Positions 59,674 to 64,000 of a stretch of 64,000 nt of DNA are shown here, in pieces. The first letter of the stretch is position 1, and every line of letters starts with the position of its first letter. This DNA is from Ophiura sarsii (Eukaryota > Echinodermata > Ophiuroidea > Amphilepidida > Ophiuridae). Under the pieces are notes generated by a model. The model did no database searches. It worked only from the letters and a program-made list of their open reading frames with translations, and was not told the origin of the DNA. The stretch spans positions 68,309,062-68,373,061 of the forward strand of contig CM069446.1 in assembly GCA_035610835.1 (NCBI GenBank), read 5' to 3'. The translations under genes were made by a program, and so were the position numbers.

Positions 59674-60363
59674 TTTGCGTCGGGCAGGTAACTTTAAAAA
59701 AATACACGCCTGGCTGGCCGGTAAGCATTTTGCTGTTGGTAAATATGCCGGTCACTTGGTTCAGCAAAATTATTTTTTTATTTTCAAAATGGAGATAAAC
59801 CCCTGATGAGGGTTCTTTGAGTGAAAGTGTGTACATTTTAATTGATCAAGATTGCCAAATAGACATAAATCTTGGCTTTGCATGGACTTGGAACAAGTAT
59901 TAAAAAGGCATTCAGATTTGTAGAGGGATAAACCCTCTTGTGACTCCCTGTCTTGTCTCCGCTGGTCTTACCACTTGTTGCGCATGTAATATTGAAAGAA
60001 TAACAACATTTTAGATTCCCATTGATCATGTTATTATGGTTGCATTTAATTATATAATTCCATAGTCATGACAACATTCACAGTCACACCCTAAAAAGGT
60101 TTCAATTCACACAAAGTGGGCCAATGAGAATTTGACATGCTCCCACAATTCTACTACATTGTACATTCCCTATAAAATGGAATTGACCAGGGAAAAGGTT
60201 TCAAGACATCCAAATGACATAACAGCTTTCCTTCACCTTAACCATTAATAGGGGATGAAAACAAAACCCCAAATCGCAAAAGGTGGGTCGGTCGGGCCTT
60301 TAAGAACATTTTGTAAATGTTGCATTTATTGCCACACTTATGTTTTTAAAATTATTCACTTAC

Positions 60364-60591
60364 CTATAATTCCATTTGGCTTATGTATCTCCAGTCGATC
60401 ATCTTCATGGAATTTACAGTAATCGTCAATTCTTTTGATGAAATCAGGTTGTTTGCATTCTGTCATCAAATGATATAGAAAGTCCATATCGTATGGACTA
60501 AGCAGTTGACACTGACATAGGACATCAATAAAGGTTTCGGGTTTACTTTCTGTTAAAAGTGTGTATGGTATTCCATGCGATGTTCCCAAAC
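60364..60591 (-). CDS. exon 3: DED, second half
   Basis: 228 nt, phase 1-1, acceptor TTTATTTGTAG, donor GTAAGTGAA. The segment KPETFIDVLCQCQLLSPYDM, continuing DFLYHLMTECKQPDFIKRID, aligns with helices 4-6 of DEDs. In human FADD the corresponding part has LFSMLLEQNDLEPGHTELL and a closing RHDLLRRVDDFE. The conserved RxDL motif appears here as KQPDFI, with Lys for Arg and Phe-Ile for Leu-Leu. An acidic tail (HEDDRLEIHKPNG) leads into exon 4. Confidence 0.8.
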
Positions 60592-61962
60592 CTACAAATA
60601 AATTATGAGGTAACATAGAAACTATTATACATGTAGTGATACTTTAACCAAAAGACGTGTGTTTCAGGGACGGTCATGTTTATACCCGGAAGTATTGCTA
60701 TGGGATAGACCTCGAGTGCACGCACAAACAGGTGCTCTGGCCAAATGGTTTTGTATGCTGTAGTGGGGTTAGGGTTATGGAATAGAAAGAAAAAAGAACC
60801 TGAATAACCCAACTCCCACTTGTGTTTCAGTGGCGATTGGCCGAATAATGGGAAGGGGGTAAAAGGGAGGACCGACAAATTTGGTATGCGGCCCCCAGAA
60901 TTGAACCAAGGTCGGCAGACTGGCAGGCGAGGATCACTAGGCTGCCGATGAGGCTAAATGTTTGGTGACAATCTATCCCAAAGGGGGTGGGGGTGGGAGG
61001 GGTATTGCTGCATGGATTATATTGCGTGCACACACGTCCACAAACAGCTGCAAGTCAGTCACCATGTCACACTTAGAGCGTAGTTTGACCTTGATTTCTA
61101 GTCCAGAGGTCATGGCACACTCAAGCACGATGCAAGTACAAGATTTATTGAGACTGCGACAGAGACTCCGCTGCCCGTGTTACAAATAGAGACCAAGCTG
61201 GTAAGTGGAGTAGAAATATCAAAAATGTGCTTCATTTTGATATTAATTTTGATAACTTTTGTTGCATTTTTGATACAGTTATCATGTTATGATGTAAAAT
61301 CATTATTTTCTGAGAAACATATACACATTATGTTGTTGTTCAGAGGGACCTGGAATTTTTAGAATAGGTGTAGTGATTTGCTGTTGATATGATCATGTAG
61401 AGAAGAGTTTATAAGCTTTCATGACATATACCAATTAATACGGGAGGAATTGAGTAGAGCACTAGGCTACTGCACTAGTAAATAAGGATAGAAACAGCAA
61501 ATTTTGTGAAATTTCAGGAATTACAGCAGTCCAGCACATTTATTAAGCTCTCACCCTAACTCCACCCCCTTGGTTTTAACAAAGAGGGGAGAAAGAAGGA
61601 AGGGGGCTGAACAAATAAATCCCCGCTCCCCAATCGGGGATCAACCAGAGGACCCTCCATAAAAGATCTACTAGATGTCAGAGACAAGCCACAACTCTTA
61701 GCTTCTCGTGTGTGCAGTATAGATTACTATTGGCTTGGTTGATTACTTCATCGAATACTGTCCAGGCATGCACTGAGAGATTTGGGAGTGTGATTTAGCG
61801 AGATTTGGGACTGTTAGGGTTAACCCTTACCCTACTACACCACATAGAACCAGCAGCTCCTGTTTGCGCACGCATACAACTTTTATCTCACTCTGCAATC
61901 ACCCCCACCCCCCCCCTTCCAGGATAATCACTGCACCAGTGTATTTGTAATCTTATTCTTAC
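60592..61962 (-). other. intron 2 with a SINE head
   Basis: Apart from the tRNA-like segment at 60880-60955, this is non-coding sequence with G- and C-rich tracts. Plus-strand frames near 60962-61362 are not supported. Confidence 0.5.
60880..60955 (-). mobile_element. tRNA-like SINE head in intron 2
   Basis: On the minus strand an A-box-like GGCAGCCTAGTGATCCTCGC and a B-box-like CTTGGTTCAATTCTGGGGG are spaced as in a tRNA. The D-arm and acceptor are not intact, so it is a SINE-derived sequence and not a tRNA gene. Confidence 0.5.
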
Positions 61963-62109
61963 CTGATCTACACAAATATTTAACCTCTCTGTAAAGTCTC
62001 CCGTCATCTTCAAGGTGTACAATAATATCAAATATTAGCTTGTTGTAAACCATGTGGGGAATTGCATCTTCTCCTTTCGGTAATCCTGGTATCTCTTCAC
62101 CAACTTCAA
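61963..62109 (-). CDS. exon 2: DED, first half
   Basis: 147 nt, phase 1-1, acceptor GAAACCAAAATT...ATTTCAG type (GGTTTCAATTTCAG) and donor GTAAGAAT. YNKLIFDIIVHLEDDGRLYR, followed by EVKYLCRSG, matches DED helices 1-3. In FADD the corresponding segment ends SSSELTELKFLCLG, and the shared L-x-x-x-K-[FY]-L-C core is diagnostic. The helix-2 acidic charge of the DED charge triad is probably supplied by the LEDDGRLYRE stretch. The first ~17 residues (EVGEEIPGLPKGED) are a linker. Confidence 0.8.
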
Positions 62110-63201
62110 CTGAAATTGAAACCAAAATTGTATGTTAAGAATTGCAAAAGAAATGGAGCTTCAACATTAAATTAACCCCTATAGGAGTAAAAGGGATACA
62201 TGTGTAATTTGAAGACATCCCAAATATTCTCTGAAATATTCGCAAATACTGCAGTGCAAAATTGATTGCTCTAATATTGATTTGCAAAGGCATAACATCT
62301 TTACCATAATTGTGAAAAGAGTACAATACCTGTAAAATCTTAGTAATTACCCCATGGGTACTTACCACATTTCAAAATTATTGAACATGCTGAGAAAGGT
62401 CAAGAAATTCTCACAGTCGCACAGTATACAGTGCTCAAAAATACAAGTTATATAATATGTGACCTGGCACCACAAAATGAGAGTAAAGTAGCAAAAATGA
62501 AAAATGATTTTGTCACATTTTCAGAAAAAAGATGTCTTCAGGTTTAAAATGACACCAAAGTTGTTATAATAGGCCATTCTAAAGTGAAATTATGATAAAT
62601 TGAAGTTCATCACCGCTGAATTATTGAATTGGAGAAAAGGCCTTTAAAGTCAGTGAAGCTTATCGTCATTTGGCTCTCCAAAATATTCTGTCAAAACTTA
62701 ATCAAAAGATTGTTTATGTCAAAAACCTCTTATTAAACGGCCTGTCATTAATTCATTTGGGAATTTATCGTGTTCAAACTACTATTAATAGCTCCGGAAA
62801 GCCTAGCTGGCCTTTAAGACCATACCAAATTTTCCATAGGGGATACTATTTTAAGCCCGTGGAAATGACATGTAAACAAGGTAATTTTGAGATATTTTGA
62901 GATATTTTTCCTCTCTTTGCATTCATTTTCTTGAGATGTACAATGTAAGAATAAAATGCCCTCTCTAAAATTACTTATAAAACATATTTAGACCCAAAAT
63001 ATTTTCTTAATTCTTAATACGGAGTGTGATACATAAATAGTTTATCTTTCAGAAAATGAAAATATTTCATTTTCGAGCTCCCCCTTGTCAAATCGACTAT
63101 TTCAGGCCATAACTCAAAATCAGCCCCAGCAACTTTACGCTCATTTTGTCGACAATCGAGACTAATAGATTCAACTTTGTGTAAAACAATGATTCACTTA
63201 C
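62110..63201 (-). other. intron 1 with a MITE-like element
   Basis: About 62460-63150 is bounded by CACAAAATGAGAGTAAAGT and ACTTTACGCTCATTTTGT, imperfect inverted repeats, suggesting a ~690-bp MITE. The plus-strand open frame at 62670-62900 lies inside it and has no recognised domain. Confidence 0.5.
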
Positions 63202-63295
63202 CTCTGGGTGGTATATGACAAGGTTTTTCTTCTTTTATACCAGTGTCACTATTTACACCAACATGACCTGCTTTCAGATTTTCTTTCCCTCCCAT
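63202..63295 (-). CDS. exon 1 (first coding exon): start codon and N-terminus
   Basis: The acceptor AATTTATTTTCAG abuts ATG, so the ATG begins exactly at the exon edge and a 5' UTR exon should lie upstream. 94 nt (31 codons plus one base) encode MGGKENLKAGHVGVNSDTG and a basic/proline end, KPCHIPPR. Gly2 followed by G-K-E-N-L fits the N-myristoylation consensus (small residue at position 6), and lysines follow at 4 and 8. If the real start lies further upstream, this motif would be internal and meaningless. Confidence 0.6.
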
Positions 63296-64000
63296 CTGAA
63301 AATAAATAAATCATAATCCATACATTCATTTTATTTAGCTTGCATTCTTTCATTTGTTTGCCACAAAAGCCCTTACTGTTTATGTCATTTATAGACTTCA
63401 TATGACAATTTGTATGTTTTACCTGATTTATTTTCCCATTTCTTTAGAATGGTGTCATCCACTCCTACAATACTAGATTTTCTCATTGTATGCACTTTTG
63501 AATTTTAGAGCCGATCTTGCAAGACATACTGAAGACAGGGACCATTGAGCGGAATGATATTACAATTGATATTTATAATTGTAATTCTATCAAATGTTTT
63601 AGTAATACATACAAAGAAATATATATTTTTGTTTTAGAAGGTATAATATGATGTAAAACTATTGTAGTGCCATTTACAGGCTGTCCCAAAATGATTAGTA
63701 CCCATCGATGCCAAAAGTTCAATAATTTTTGTCATCATCAAAATCGATGGAATTAGGTCCGTTGATTTTACATCATCTTTGTCATACTGTACTATTTCAT
63801 TAGAATTTTAGATCATGAATATTGGATTTATCAAACTCAAGATACACCCCATTATGTAAAACATGGTGATTTCACCTTTTTGACAAAGTGCTAAAAAATG
63901 TGTGTGCTATTACAGCTTGTTTGAAAGAAACTTGTGTATTCTCATAATCTCTTGTCTACTCAATATAATCTTGTGTGTCTTTCTGTTGTAACTGTTATTA
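63296..64000. other. upstream flank; mariner-type end near 63677
   Basis: No coding exon was found. TACAGGCTGTCCCAAAATGA near 63677 is a typical mariner-type terminal repeat; its partner is not in the window. A promoter or 5' UTR exon of the DED-TIR gene may lie here or beyond the edge, but no convincing TATA or initiator stands out. Confidence 0.45.

Larger units (their letters stand above)
57770..60363 (-). other. intron 3, simple-repeat rich
   Basis: Holds the pentanucleotide tract at 58361-58436 and the 9-bp minisatellite at 59117-59673. I considered an exon near 59980 with donor GTAAGACC, but no acceptor or conserved frame supports it. Confidence 0.5.
37938..63295 (-). other. gene model: DED / TRADD-N-like / TIR adaptor, 11 coding exons
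   Basis: Coding exons in order: 63202-63295, 61963-62109, 60364-60591, 57431-57769, 57150-57191, 55978-56061, 55526-55573, 54818-54868, 53450-53503, 50160-50522, 37938-38602. All junctions show AG acceptors and GT donors (mostly GTAAG or GTGAG). All ten introns are phase 1, and the total is 2115 nt, 704 residues plus TAA. Domains: DED about 50-135; TRADD-N-like 157-269; linker 270-362; unrecognised domain 363-483; TIR about 498-626; basic Ser-rich tail to 704. DED is a death-fold interaction module and TIR couples to MyD88-like or NADase signalling, so an intracellular adaptor is inferred. Since every internal exon is symmetrical (1-1), any could be skipped without changing frame. A 5' UTR exon probably lies beyond 63295, because an acceptor abuts the ATG. 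Confidence 0.7.

Noticed and set aside
59950..60010. Extra minus-strand exon with donor GTAAGACC
   Set aside because: No acceptor with a pyrimidine tract or protein-like frame precedes it, and the flanking exons already join in frame without it.

Overview
This window is animal nuclear DNA: AT-rich, gene-poor, packed with satellites and inverted-repeat elements, and with coding sequence only as spliced exons. The genes are innate-immune and death-fold types: an NLR (NACHT plus ribonuclease-inhibitor-type LRRs) and a multi-exon gene joining a death effector domain (DED) to a TIR domain. Expanded NLR, DED and TIR repertoires are typical of invertebrate deuterostomes (echinoderms, hemichordates, lancelets). 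I infer one of these, without being able to name the species. A run of exactly 100 N at 53-152 marks an assembly gap.

Layout. 1-13,000: no host gene seen; a tRNA-derived SINE, several short inverted-repeat elements (MITEs), a CCAATATTGG-rich array, a ~178-bp satellite (6065-9075), a 1.1-kb inverted-repeat element, a U2 snRNA-like fragment and a Tc1 transposase relic. 13,055-15,905 (minus): the NACHT-LRR exon, broken by one frameshift between the NACHT and LRR parts. 17,860-24,896: a ~146-bp satellite with inverted blocks. Two unrelated inverted-repeat elements (1.1 kb with tRNA-Thr-like sequences; 4.5 kb with a decayed PHD finger) sit at the same satellite position, each flanked by the same 7 bases GCTACAC. 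29,500-37,900: dispersed repeats, hairpins and a mariner-like element. 37,938-63,295 (minus): one gene I assembled from 11 exons.

That 11-exon model is the main result. Every internal intron is phase 1, the exon lengths sum to 2115 nt (704 residues plus stop), and all junctions have AG acceptors and GT donors. The predicted order is: N-terminus with an N-myristoylation-like MGGKEN; DED split over two exons; a domain resembling the N-terminal domain of TRADD; five short linker exons, two of them a tandem duplication; a 121-residue domain I do not recognise; TIR; a serine-rich, polybasic tail. This would be a membrane-targeted adaptor linking death-fold and TIR signalling. I do not know a described protein with this order.

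The NLR lies 22 kb downstream on the same strand and its NACHT exon also opens with a phase-1 acceptor. I found no N-terminal effector exon for it. It may be a separate, partly decayed gene, or an alternative 3' end for the DED/TRADD-N-like exons; only transcripts can decide.
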